A DNA stretch of 64,000 bases from NCBI RefSeq assembly GCF_052857255.1, contig NC_135498.1, forward strand, positions 90,404,757-90,468,756. Reading direction: 5' to 3'. The position numbers and the translations under genes were made by a program. The notes under the pieces are model-generated. The model was not told the DNA's origin and ran no database searches. It saw only the letters and a program-made list of their open reading frames with translations. This DNA is from Amblyomma americanum. Its lineage: Eukaryota; Arthropoda; Arachnida; Ixodida; Ixodidae. Shown here piece by piece: positions 26,964 through 36,629 of this stretch; position 1 is the first letter of the stretch, and each line of letters begins with the position of its first letter.

Positions 26964-27090
26964 CAGCGTGGCGGCGCCGCCACTCTGTGGCTGCGCCGCC
27001 ACGCTGTCACGTGGTTGGTCACGTGGTGCGGATCAGCTGCTGCCGCTGTGGCTGATCACGTGGTTCGTCACGTGGTTGGCTACGTGACCA
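26964..27090. promoter_or_regulatory. GC-rich hairpin followed by four CACGTG E-boxes
   Basis: CAGCGTGGCGGCGC at 26964-26977 has its exact complement at 26993-27006, giving a 14-bp stem with a 15-nt loop. Immediately downstream CACGTG occurs at 27008, 27020, 27057 and 27069, in two pairs each 12 bp apart, and a fifth site is degenerate (TACGTG at 27080). CACGTG is the canonical bHLH-type site. Whether this is a host promoter or the internal repeat of a mobile element is not clear; no convincing ORF follows. Confidence 0.5.
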
Positions 27091-27099
27091 AGTTCCATT

Positions 27100-27585
27100 C
27101 AGCCAGCTGTGGCTATCGCGTCACTCCTGGTTTAACCAGAGCTCAACCATCGCCAATTTTTCCAGTACCCTTCAAGCTTTCATGCAAAGGCTGTTTATAT
27201 GTTTACCAAGCGCATGCAATATTGTTACTTATAATAATGCAGCTGTTTAATTGTTTACCTGCACTCCTTGTACATCATAACTGTGTTAACTTTATGTAGG
27301 AGTAACAAGCTGTTTTCGGAGACCTACGGAAGAAAAATAGAAAGGTGCAGGAGAAGTCCGAGTCCTGTAGTGGAAGTAGATGAGCTGCTGCTGCTGATGA
27401 CGATGATGACGAAAGAGCACATGTGCCTATTTTTTTTAAAAGAAGAAAAAGCTTGTTATCAACAGCGCGACATTTAGTTTTTTACATTTGAAGTTAGCGA
27501 CAGCCGCCATGCTAAATAAAGACGACAAAAGGTTACTTTAAATTCCTGCGAAGAATGTTGAAAATGTGCTCAGTAGCCAGTATTA
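27100..27585. other. No recognisable gene
   Basis: Contains a short GCTGCTGCTGCTGATGACGATGATGACG-like trinucleotide tract near 27385-27412. No domain recognised. Confidence 0.4.
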
Positions 27586-29069
27586 CGTCAGTGTTTGCTG
27601 CACAAAGACGGGTCAGCAAGCAGAGCATTCCTATGCATGGAAATGCGCGTAGTGGATGCAGTGTTATCATGATGTGGTTTTAGCAGTTACTGCATAGGAA
27701 CTGAAACTTTCGGACGGCTTATAAATTCCTCAAAAACCAGGAAAAGAAGAAACTGTGTGCCTCACTAAAACGTTATTTGGAGCTTATCAGTTTCTCATGC
27801 CATGTCTGCCTCCCTCTACATGCAGTCCTAATAGCAAAGCTCCGTACTCTTAAAAAAATGCAGCTAAGAGGCATTCTACATAATTCACTAAAGAATGCCG
27901 CTCTGTACTTCCAAGTCTGTTGCGTGCATGTCGGTCAGTAATATTCTGTTTGCAGAGAAAACTGGTTGCCGTAGGTCAGCGGAAATGTCAATACGTTGTG
28001 GTATGTAGAACAGCAGAGGCAGAATTGCTTAACTGGGAATGTGTTCTCGAAATTTGCTTCGTCTAGAAATAATATATGGGTGGCCTGTGTTTCACCAGGA
28101 AGGGAGGAAAACTCGCGTAGTGGCGGCAGGTGACCGCATGTAGTGAATATGTACAGAAATTACAGAGGTCTAGCGAGACTGGCGTCCTTGCCCACCCCGG
28201 TTCCAGATGCCCGACACCGCGAGCTCTCGATCCTCCCATGCAAGTCGCCGCTTCTCTGCGGCTTCGAGAGGAGGGTGGGCGCGGTTAGGCCATTAACGGG
28301 TGGTTTGTCGGTTGTGCACCGGTGCTAGTGGTTGTATAGTCGGATCAACTTAAGTCGGCAATGAAGCTCCCCCCACATTCACGACCGCCGCACAGATATC
28401 CTGCACTAGAAAAAAGTAGGCCGTTGTTAAAAGTTGTTATCTAAACGAAACATTAATCACAAGAAAAGGTTATAAGCTATAGATTCTTGATAACTGGTTT
28501 GTTTAATATAGTCAGTCTTTAAAAAGTTGATTTCGTTCACTATTGCGATTGGCCAACGGAGCAATACAGTACGCCTCAGACCGTTGCCCAGGGTTGGGAA
28601 CTGCTGTTTTCTTTAAGGTGCATCCTACCATAGTGTTGATGTTGTCTTGGAAGGAAAATTGGAACAAGAACACGGCACTGGGCCGATTATCAACGCAAGC
28701 GCTGGAGGCCGCTTTATCATGTTTATTTGTGAGAACAAAGGTCACGCGGAGTGTGAAGCTCCTGGTCACGGCAGACGAGGGGACCGCCAGTTCAGCTGCA
28801 TTCAGCAGCTCAGGCCTATCATACGATCATGAGAAGTACTATCACAGCACTATTAAGCCGTAGACTCGCGAGTAAAAAAGATTAGCGCAATGACGTCACC
28901 GGAGCGGCGAAAATCGCATCGTGCGGCTGGCCGGGCACCGTGCTTTGCGAACACACCTGGCGCATTTGTTATCAGAGTGTTCGTAACCGCAGCGCCCAGC
29001 GTGGCTATCTGCCGCTGCTGCGGCACGTCACTAGTGCTTATATTTTAAGGTTTTGTAATATGTTTAAGG

Positions 29070-29302
29070 TTTGAAGGTTTATTAGGGTTTAACATCCCAA
29101 AGCGACTCATGCTATGAGGGACGCCGTAGCTAAGGGCTACGGAAATTTCAATCAGCTGGGGTTCTTTAACGTTCACTGACATCGCACAGTACACGAGCCT
29201 CTAGAATTTCGCCTCCAACGAAATGCGAGCGCCGCGGCGGAAATCGAACGCGCGTCTTTCGGGTCAGTAGCCGAGCACATTAACCACTGAGCCACCGCGG
29301 CG
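29070..29302 (-). mobile_element. tRNA-derived SINE, nearly complete
   Basis: On the minus strand it starts at 29302 with the tRNA-like head (CGCCGCGGTGGCTCAGTGGT, an A box) and a worn B box near 29245. The body runs through the conserved block complementary to TTCTTTAACGTTCACTGACA. It ends near 29070 in a tail complementary to TTGAAGGTTTATTAGG. It lies inside duplicate copy B and is absent from copy A, so it postdates the duplication. Confidence 0.85.
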
Positions 29303-29825
29303 ACTGCAGCATCTGTTGGGATTATCGAAAGCGTAAGAGCGAAACACTCGAACTAGCTGCGTTCTTTGGTTACCTAGATTGTCGACGTAGCCGCATACTG
29401 CTAAATATCTGCGGGCTGATCAGCAGCGTCCTTAAAATATCAAACAAAGCGATAACGCGGCGTTAGGAAGAAGGTTTTCCTGAATTATTCGTGTTAAGCA
29501 CAATTGCTCCTATTTCTTTTATTATGACATACTCTTTTGACATCTTGCGTAAGAGCCCGTGCTTCATGCCACTGCAAGGCGCTCATCTCCTGTCACCGAG
29601 TAAATATTAGCAACGAGGATAATTCGAATATTAAAATGAGGACATCGGTGGCACACGATGTCAAACTATAAGCATTTGAGAAGAAGGTGGCTACTGGCCT
29701 TCAGTGCTGCTACACGTTGAGGAACGTACCTCTCTGCCTCTCTATCTCCAAAGGACACTTCCCCAAATTTTCCTATCCTTCCTCTGCTTTTGCTGTCCTT
29801 GGGAGTGAGACGATTATTCCCGTGC

Positions 29826-30067
29826 TATAATAATAGTAATAATAATATGAATTGATTCCTCGGGAAAGGAAATGGCGCAGTATCTGTCTCATATATCGGC
29901 GGACACCTGAATCGCGCCGTAAGGGAAGGATAAAGGAGGAATAAAGTGAAAGAAGAAAAGAAGAAAGAGGTGTCGTAGTGGAGGAATCCGGAAAATTTTT
30001 ACCACCTGGTGATCTTTAGCGTGCACTGACATCGCACAGCACACGAGCGCCTTATATTTTTGCCTCC
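29826..30067 (-). mobile_element. tRNA-derived SINE, 5' head missing
   Basis: A TAATAA tail (29826-29845) and GGAAATGGCGCAGTATCTGT mark the 3' end on the minus strand. The body continues to CCTCCATAAAATTG. The tRNA-like head is absent because the next SINE copy begins directly there. Confidence 0.85.
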
Positions 30068-30360
30068 ATAAAATTGTTTTTTGGCGAAAGGAAATGCCGC
30101 ACTATCTGTCTCACATCTCGGCGGACAACTGAACAGAGCTATGAGGGAAGGAATAAAGGAGGGACTGAGAGAAGAAAGGAAGAAAGAGGTGCCGTAGTGG
30201 AGTTATCCGGAATAATTTCGACCACCTGAGGATCCTTAACATGCACTGATATCGCACAGCACACGGGCGCTTTAGCGTTTCACCTCCATCGAAACGCGGC
30301 CGCCGCGGTAGGGTTCGAACCCGTGTACTCCGGCTCAGTAGCCGAGCGCCCTAACCACTG
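30068..30360 (-). mobile_element. tRNA-derived SINE, adjacent copy with head
   Basis: A second copy in the same orientation abuts the preceding one. It has the full body and a head with an intact B box (GGTTCGAACCC on both strands near 30312). It breaks off at 30358 in the A-box region, where Penelope-like sequence starts. Confidence 0.85.
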
Positions 30361-30369
30361 ACTTCAGGG

Positions 30370-31215
30370 CATGGCTTTTGAGGGTAAGCTTGGGGTAAGC
30401 TTGGGGCCGCTGCCTAAATTTTAATTCCAACCACTCTACTAGCCACAAGACATCCGTCGTTTCCTCTCCCCTGAGAAGAGCAAAGTCAATCTGCTCCTCC
30501 GAAGCGGAGGAAAAAGGAGAAAAGCCACCGTTTTCGCCGACCTCCAGAAAAATGGCTATACAAGTTGCTTTATTCAACGCATTGGTCGCCGTCAAGCTCA
30601 GAGGACAGGGGGACCAGCCAACAGTGAAACAACGAAACGCGCGCGCACTGTCCTTCCATATGTGAGGGGAACCAGCGAGGCACTCGCAACGCATTTTCGG
30701 AAAACGTGGAATCTATGTAGCTCACAAACCTGTTTCGAGAATAATCCACTTCTTACAACGATCGACAGACAGCGTCCTCAGAGAAAAACAACAAGGTGTC
30801 GTTTACAAGATCCCATGCTCAAAGTACCCGGCTTCATACATCGGCGAAACAAAAAAGCTCCACGAAAGAAGATGGCAACACAAAAATGACATCCGGCTAA
30901 TGAATTCAGAATCCAACCCCCTCGCCAAACACTGCGAGCGCACCGACCACCGGATAGCCTTTGAGGACATGAGCGTCTTGGCCGTGGAACCAAACCTGTT
31001 CAAGAGGCGACATGTGGAGTCATGGCACATCCGGCTCACAAAGGCGGCGATGAATAGGACTCCAGGAACGCTCCCCTCCGCGTACGTTACTGGACTGCGC
31101 CACGTGCTAACAAAGGGAGAGCGAAGGCAGCAACCCGCTGCTGCTGCTGGAACACGTTAGTCACCCCTGAACAAGGGACCGAGCTGGTCCCGAAACGTTG
31201 GGTAAAGTTAAAATA
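30370..31215 (+). pseudogene. Penelope-like element, 3' part with GIY-YIG endonuclease
   Basis: The frame 30666-31160 is open. It contains VVYKIPCSK, SYIGETKKLHERRWQHKND and SESNPLAKHCE, the signature of the GIY-YIG endonuclease that follows the reverse transcriptase in Penelope-like retroelements, including the conserved Arg in the ERRWQH helix. Upstream, 30550-30705 in another frame reads FIQRIGRR, then ARTVLPYVRGTSEALA, the usual linker from the reverse transcriptase. At least one frameshift near 30705 and further shifts upstream show the copy is dead. Only the C-terminal part of the polymerase remains. Placed inside duplicate copy B and absent from copy A. Confidence 0.8.
31167..31204 (+). 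ncRNA. Degenerate hammerhead ribozyme core
   Basis: Just past the Penelope-like stop codon lies CTGAACA, then a 6-bp stem GGGACC/GGTCCC with loop GAGCT (31175-31191), then CGAAAC. This matches the hammerhead layout CUGANGA - stem II - GAAA. Hammerheads are known in the ends of Penelope-like elements. The first core strand is mutated (CTGAACA instead of CTGATGA), and I cannot find a good stem I, so cleavage is unlikely. Confidence 0.45.
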
Positions 31216-31749
31216 TTGGTTGGCGTCCGTTTTCTCTCAACTAATACGTGGCTCTCAGCCATCGCCATATCAAAGAAAGGAGGTCTGAGGCTCTTCAGCC
31301 CGCACCTATAGCAGCAACACTCATGAATGTTGACGCCATCTTAACGCTGAATCAGCTAGCTACCTCATGAGTTGCGGTAGAACTCAAATTCTTTTGCAAG
31401 CACAGGCGACGTTTCTAAACCCGCTACTGAGCACCTGCCGAGCCGCATAATGTTGTCCGCTTTCGCAAGAGCGTTGTTCCTTCTCTACCCGGGGCTCGCC
31501 TGCCCGCGGCACGGAAGCATCATGACATTCTCATTCAGTGACATATCCTCGTTGTTATTCCTGTTTCAGGTCCTCCAGTTGTTTCTGGCGTTAACCCTGT
31601 CCAATGTGAATAGCGCCCACGTTATCCCGACAAACCTCCTAATCTCGCCGTCTGACCTGACTCCCTGGCGTTCCACGATATGCTTCCGATTGTCTTCCAC
31701 TCCCGATTCTATCCTAGCGCCACGCTCTCTCCCCCTTGAATTTCAGAAG

Positions 31750-31860
31750 GAAGAGGGCTTCAACTTCTATTCCCGAAAATGGGACGCAACCCAGGGCGAA
31801 CGTGCTCTCCTATCGCTCTCTGTCTCGCTTTATTGTCGACCTTCTATATGATAGCCGTTG
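31750..31860 (+). repeat. Copy of the GFDFLSPKMAC-type repeat
   Basis: Reads KEEGFNFYSRKW on the plus strand. Similar nucleotide blocks (GAAGAGGGCTTC, then CCCGAAAATGG) occur at 25069-25110 on the minus strand and at 40840-40885 on the plus strand. The origin of this dispersed motif is unknown. Confidence 0.5.
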
Positions 31861-32039
31861 TTAAGAGCATGCAACCAACGAAGATGTGTGGCGCAAAAAT
31901 AAGTATAATATTCCATTTATTTCCATCAAAGATGGGGGAGGCGAGGCAAAAAGCTGCGATAGCAGCTTGACAAGTCCTCGTCCCCTACAAAGCAGCAGCA
32001 GTACACGCCGACAACCCGACATATCTTTCATCGAAGAAA

Positions 32040-32137
32040 AACACAATAATACACAATAAAGTACAGAATGCACTACTCGTACATGAAAAACATAATAATA
32101 CATAATAAAGTATGGGATGTACTGCTCGTACAAAAAG
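32040..32137 (-). repeat. Two 49-bp tandem units in the LINE 3' region
   Basis: Starts at 32040 and 32089 with AACA(C/T)AATAATACA(C/T)AATAAAGTA in plus orientation, then ACT(A/G)CTCGTACA. They differ at several sites. Short 3' repeats are common at the end of CR1-like elements and may be recognised by the reverse transcriptase; that role here is inference. Confidence 0.85.
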
Positions 32138-32355
32138 TGAATACAAGTTTCTAAGTGGGAGGAAGATTAGATACTAATATCTAAGAAAAATGTAATGGTA
32201 AAAATGAGCGCACAAATGTAATACAGCAACATAAAGGCGACATTGTTTGATAGTTCATAACAAAGAAAGCATTCACAAATGTATGCATTCATGACAACTG
32301 AATTAGGCAAAGCTTAAGTATAAGTAAAAAATATATAGGACACACAAAGGTAACA

Positions 32356-35202
32356 TTACAGGAATAAATATTTCAGTTCATGTGGCTTAAGATCAAGAAT
32401 ATGAATGTTATCCTTTAGGTATGTGTTTAGTATATTAGGAATTCGATATTTTAGTGTCTGAAACCCATAATTAGTCCGGAAGGAATGCACTTTCCAAAAC
32501 TCGAGATTGCGTGTGGGGTAGCGTGATGGACCTTTTATGGCTAATTCGGCAAACCTTATTAAACTATTGCATTTAGCTTTCTTTTCCCTGATAAGCCCAA
32601 GGCACAGGTGATAATTGTACATGTTTTCAAAACGTATTATGCCAAGGTTTTGCATTACAGAGTATATATCACAATCGTATTGAGAGCGTGTAATAATTCT
32701 AAGAACCCTTCGCTGCAATATACTCAACTTGTTTATGTTAGTTAGGGTAGTAGTACCCCAGACCAGACTACAATATTGTAAATGAGAGACAAACAAGGAA
32801 TTATATAGGAGTAACAAAATATTTTTAGGGAGGAAATCTCTATGTCTGTACAAAATGCCGTTAATCGAGGCGAGCTTACTTGAGATGTAATCGACGTGTC
32901 TGTCCCAGGACATATGTTCCGTGAAGATCACTCCCAACGTTTTAAATTCACTCACTATTTCTATCTCCGTATTATTTAAACTAAGCGTTAAATTAGGTGG
33001 AATCTGTCGTGTCTTAGGACGGAAAACAATCGCTTTTGTTTTAGGAATGCTGATTACCAAGCCATTTTCCTGTGCCCAAGCAGCTACCTTAGCGAGTACA
33101 GAGTTGGCTATCATAAACAATTCAGTGCTGTCATCGGAAGAAAAGAATATGCTAGTATCATCGGCGTAAATTACAAACTTAGCTCGATCATCAAGACTGT
33201 CAATATCATTTATGTATAGATTAGACAAAAGGGGGCCAAGAATACTCCCTTGAGGAACTCCAGTGTGAGTTTGTATTAAATGTGAAGGGTGACCATTGAC
33301 CTCAACAAATTGACAACGATGAGAGAGGTATGATTTAATTAATTCGCATGCATTTCCGCGAATGCCATAAGATTCCAACTTTTCGAGGAGTAAGGTGCTG
33401 TTCAGGTAATCAAAAGCTTTAGTGAAATCAATGAACACACCCAACACAAGTTTTTTTGCTTCGATATTATGTAAAATATACTCCTTTTGATCAAGTAGAG
33501 CTAATTGGGTAGACCGATGTTTCCGAAACCCGTACTGTGCGCTCGACAATGCGTCTAATGTATCTAAAAAGGAAACGAGGCGAACCAGAAGAAGTTTTTC
33601 TAATCCTTTAGAGAACGCTGGCAGAATTGATATGGGACGGTAATTGCCGAGGTCATTGTGATCTCCTTTTTTATAAATTGGTTTCACTTTCGCTACTTGA
33701 AGCTGTTTCGGGAAGGTACCTGTAGTAAAACTCAGATTGAAAATGTGCGTTAGTACAGGTGCTATACAATCAATAACGTATTTTAATGGCTCGATTTGCA
33801 TACCTTGAGTGTCACAGCTGCGTGAATTCTTGAGATTCAAGAATATAGAAGAAATTTCTTCGTCTGAAGTAGGTTTAAGAAATAAGCTGTGTGGGCAAGG
33901 AGGATTATTAGAGAGCTTTGTATGTCTAGATAGCTGAGGGGTTGGGAGGCTAGCGAAGTGATCATTAAATGCATCGGCTAGGGAAGCCCCATTAACTATT
34001 ATTCCATTTATCAAAAGTTCTTCCACTGGGCTAGTTCTTTGTGAGCGGCACAGAACTTCATTTAGTTTCCTCCATGTTGATTTGCTATTATTTTTAACTG
34101 CACTAAAAGACTTTTCTAGGTAATGTGCTTTAGCTTTCTTAATATCTTTATTTAGCTTATTCCGATACTTCTTGAATTCTCTCAGGAGGATAATATCTTT
34201 GGTCTGAATGAACCTGTGGAACATGTCGTTCTTTATTTTTATTCTTGCCATTAGATCGCCATTAATCCATGGCTTTCTTATTTTTCTGGATAAATTAATA
34301 GTAACAAAAGGAAAACAAGATATATAAATGTCAGTGAACTTTTGAATGAAACAATCATAAGCAGAATTTACATCCGAGCTGTTAAAAACATCTGACCAGT
34401 CAACTCTCATGACATCCCTGCGAAATGCTTCCAGCTGGTTGGGCAAAATCCGTTGGAACGTAACTTTACGCTGTGCTAATTTTTCTTTATTTGGAGATTT
34501 GACACATAGAATAATCGGCAGGTGGTCGCTAATATCGTAAGCTAAGACACCAGATTTAAGCCCATTCGACTGGTAATTAGTTAGAAAAATATCAATTAGT
34601 GTAGATGACTGTAACGTGACTCTTGTTGGCAAACTGATCGTATTTCTAATATAATACATTTCTAGCATTAGCTTAAAGTGTTTAACAGGACTAGACGAGT
34701 CAAGCAAGTTTATGTTAAAATCTCCTCCGCAAACGAGACTTAGGTCGTTGTCATTTGTGTATGAAAAAAGGGACTCCCGGAAGTTGAAGAATGTGTCAAG
34801 GTTGCCTGCTGGTGGGCGATATATCGTAACAAAAAGTTTACGGTGCGAGAGAACAGACAAAACTTCAAATTCGCTTGAAGAACGTGTATATACAGGTAGT
34901 CTTTCATACTTTATATCCTTTCTTATTAACATCATAACACCACCTCCTCGGCCGTACTCTCGATTGAGAGTACAAGAGTGATACTCGGGCAAGCAAAAAG
35001 GGTAATCTGCAGTGTCATACCATGTTTCTGTTAACATGAGTACATCAAACTGAACATTTATTTGACTCAAGAGGGATTCTAGAGAAGTGCTCTTATTTCT
35101 GGCGGACTGCAAATTTGCATGAAACACCTTGAAAGACGATTTAAAATCAGAACCAATGAACTTGATTGCCTCATTGGGCAAAATGTAACTGTGACGAGCC
35201 AT
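32356..35202 (-). CDS. LINE ORF2: AP endonuclease and reverse transcriptase
   Basis: 948 codons, uninterrupted. The N-terminal third is an exonuclease-endonuclease-phosphatase fold. FHANLQSARNK opens it, TETW follows, GGDFNINL puts the catalytic Asp at residue 161, and SDHLP gives Asp226 and His227. The reverse transcriptase follows: KPIYKKGDHNDLGNYRPIS, FIDFTKAFD with catalytic Asp592, GVPQGSILGPLLSNLYIND, and IYADDTS with Asp681-Asp682. The C-terminal region is conserved as in CR1-like proteins. It would nick target DNA and copy the element RNA onto the nick. All the catalytic residues I can place are present. It begins 43 bases after the ORF1 stop, so reinitiation is the likely way of translation. 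Clade assignment within the CR1/L2/Jockey assemblage is tentative. Confidence 0.93.
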   Translation of the reverse strand: MARHSYILPNEAIKFIGSDFKSSFKVFHANLQSARNKSTSLESLLSQINVQFDVLMLTETWYDTADYPFCLPEYHSCTLNREYGRGGGVMMLIRKDIKYERLPVYTRSSSEFEVLSVLSHRKLFVTIYRPPAGNLDTFFNFRESLFSYTNDNDLSLVCGGDFNINLLDSSSPVKHFKLMLEMYYIRNTISLPTRVTLQSSTLIDIFLTNYQSNGLKSGVLAYDISDHLPIILCVKSPNKEKLAQRKVTFQRILPNQLEAFRRDVMRVDWSDVFNSSDVNSAYDCFIQKFTDIYISCFPFVTINLSRKIRKPWINGDLMARIKIKNDMFHRFIQTKDIILLREFKKYRNKLNKDIKKAKAHYLEKSFSAVKNNSKSTWRKLNEVLCRSQRTSPVEELLINGIIVNGASLADAFNDHFASLPTPQLSRHTKLSNNPPCPHSLFLKPTSDEEISSIFLNLKNSRSCDTQGMQIEPLKYVIDCIAPVLTHIFNLSFTTGTFPKQLQVAKVKPIYKKGDHNDLGNYRPISILPAFSKGLEKLLLVRLVSFLDTLDALSSAQYGFRKHRSTQLALLDQKEYILHNIEAKKLVLGVFIDFTKAFDYLNSTLLLEKLESYGIRGNACELIKSYLSHRCQFVEVNGHPSHLIQTHTGVPQGSILGPLLSNLYINDIDSLDDRAKFVIYADDTSIFFSSDDSTELFMIANSVLAKVAAWAQENGLVISIPKTKAIVFRPKTRQIPPNLTLSLNNTEIEIVSEFKTLGVIFTEHMSWDRHVDYISSKLASINGILYRHRDFLPKNILLLLYNSLFVSHLQYCSLVWGTTTLTNINKLSILQRRVLRIITRSQYDCDIYSVMQNLGIIRFENMYNYHLCLGLIREKKAKCNSLIRFAELAIKGPSRYPTRNLEFWKVHSFRTNYGFQTLKYRIPNILNTYLKDNIHILDLKPHELKYLFL

Positions 35203-35245
35203 AGTGCATAAGCGAAGAAACTAGAATACATCGCTAATGGGCCTT

Positions 35246-36232
35246 TTACTCCGTGGCAGATTCTATCATATGCAGGTCATTCTGAGACTTGATACGCAAA
35301 GCGCTGTCCCCCTCTTTCCGCCGGACGTAGATTTTTGCATTACGGTGCCAAACAAACTTGAAGTTGTGGTCTTTTGCCCATTTTTTTGTTGCCATGAGTA
35401 GTTCCCTGCACTGTTTGGTTATGTTTTCTTGAAGATAGACAGAAGTTTCAGCATCACGAAGAACCTTTCGCTTTTCAAACCAGACGTCTCTTGTTTCTTG
35501 CCTAGCAAAGCGGACTATGATGCCTGGAATCTTATCGGGTTTCGTCGGGAGGCGGTGAATAGCAAGTAGGTCATCTTTATCAAGTGCTGGTACCTTTAGC
35601 GTTTTCGCCACATCGTTTACTTTTTGCAATAAATTTTCTTGGTCCGTTTGTTCGATCTCATGGAATTCGAGATTTAGCTTTCGGTTGCGCCATTCTAGGT
35701 CATTTAGTTGTTCTTTCACCGAGTCCAGCCCTGTGTGATCTTGAAGCTCAAGTTTGTGCACTTTCTTTTTCAGCCCTTTAATTTCTTCTTCGTGGCGTGC
35801 CGTGTCAGCAAGAACTTTGTCATACTTCTCAGACATTAGTTGAATGGCCTGGTCAATGTTGTCAACAGTGTCCTTTAGACTTAGAAGGACTGAAAGTTTG
35901 GCCTGAATGTCTGCAAGTGCGATGGCAAATTTAGCCGTTTCCACACTACACTTGCCAGGTGTATTCGATGAAACATCCGATTTAGGCTTTTCTTTCTGCC
36001 CACCTCGAGTCTTACCGACACGGCACGTTTGGCAACGCCATGCTTTCTTAGTTGTTTCTCTCATAGAAGTAAACTGAGATTCGGGCATACCAGAGCATTT
36101 TCCTATATGATATCTGAAATTACATTCACTACAACTCAGATGTATATCGCCGGCATCTATTTCAGATGCACAAACTAGACACTCTGAGACACCGTCACTG
36201 TCACTCATGTTCACTAGACACTCATTGGACAC
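35246..36232 (-). CDS. LINE ORF1: PHD finger, coiled coil, RNA-binding region
   Basis: 328 codons. Residues 18-70 form a C4HC3 PHD-type zinc finger: C18, C21, C34, C37, H42, C46, C67, C70, with Trp65 two residues before the last pair. Residues about 90-185 are heptad-rich and charged, a likely coiled coil for oligomerisation. From about residue 185 NRKLNLEFHEIE, then LAIHRLP and GIIVRFARQETRD resemble the RNA-binding module of L1-type ORF1 proteins. PHD fingers are known in ORF1 of CR1-like LINEs. The product would bind element RNA; the PHD finger may read chromatin, which is inference. The first ATG is used; a second ATG (Met9) precedes the finger and could serve as well. Confidence 0.88.
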   Translation of the reverse strand: MSNECLVNMSDSDGVSECLVCASEIDAGDIHLSCSECNFRYHIGKCSGMPESQFTSMRETTKKAWRCQTCRVGKTRGGQKEKPKSDVSSNTPGKCSVETAKFAIALADIQAKLSVLLSLKDTVDNIDQAIQLMSEKYDKVLADTARHEEEIKGLKKKVHKLELQDHTGLDSVKEQLNDLEWRNRKLNLEFHEIEQTDQENLLQKVNDVAKTLKVPALDKDDLLAIHRLPTKPDKIPGIIVRFARQETRDVWFEKRKVLRDAETSVYLQENITKQCRELLMATKKWAKDHNFKFVWHRNAKIYVRRKEGDSALRIKSQNDLHMIESATE

Positions 36233-36298
36233 TCACTTGGCAGCAGCAAGGACAGTGGGTTACAAGCGAAATTGCAGAAATAATTTCCAAAGACTAAC

Positions 36299-36625
36299 CT
36301 GCGAATTGAAACCAGAGGTTCAGAAGGAATGTCGACGTGTCCCCGCTGCTGCCAAAATGAGCGCCGCAGGATTTTCGTCTTGCTTTTATAAGCAGTCCGG
36401 CCACTCCAGCGCTGTAGTAAGTGACGTCACCAAGATAAGCGTCGTATGCCGCGGTGATTTCCTTGTAGTGGTGTTCACGTAGACGACTTGCTTGAACCGC
36501 ACGTTCCCTGAAGATCGGTGCTATGGCGTGGTCCGATGTATCGTTGCCGCGGCACGAACAGGGAACTGCGAATTGAAACCAGAGGTTCAGAAGGAATGTC
36601 GACGTGTCCCCGCTGCTGCCAAAAT
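36299..36625 (-). promoter_or_regulatory. 60-bp direct repeats in the LINE 5' region
   Basis: An identical 60-bp block occupies 36299-36358 and 36566-36625, 267 bp apart. It starts CTGCGAATTGAAACCAGAGG on the plus strand. The outer copy coincides with the apparent 5' end of the element, so the arrangement is one complete and one partial promoter-like monomer, as in tandem monomer promoters of some mouse L1 elements. TGACGTCA-like GTGACGTCACC lies between them at 36421-36431. Confidence 0.75.
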
Positions 36626-36629
36626 CCAA

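Larger units (their letters stand above)
27590..31600. repeat. Diverged segmental duplicate, copy B
   Basis: This is the colinear partner of 10170-13200. It is longer because it later gained a SINE at 29070-29302, SINEs at 29826-30360 and a Penelope-like fragment at about 30370-31215. About 300 bp at 28335-28635 have no counterpart in copy A. Comparing the two copies gives empty-site information for each insertion. No host gene recognised. Confidence 0.7.
31880..36625 (-). mobile_element. CR1-like LINE, apparently intact coding region
   Basis: A two-ORF non-LTR retrotransposon on the minus strand. The 5' region (36625-36233) holds a 60-bp block present twice. ORF1 (36232-35246) and ORF2 (35202-32356) are separated by 43 bases and have no internal stops. 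The 3' region has a duplicated 49-bp unit (32040-32137), a 7-bp stem with GATA loop at 31951-31968, and a polyadenylation-like ATAAAT at about 31915. I did not find a clear target duplication, so the exact ends are approximate. Both ORFs open in a window of decayed elements suggests a recent insertion. Confidence 0.85.

Noticed and set aside
31450..31851. 133-codon frame as a signal-peptide protein
   Set aside because: The hydrophobic start is not conserved in the duplicate copy at 13.0-13.2 kb, and the frame runs into a dispersed motif; no support for a real gene.
32921..33169. Plus-strand frames across the 32-36 kb LINE
   Set aside because: They are antisense shadows of the intact ORF1 and ORF2.
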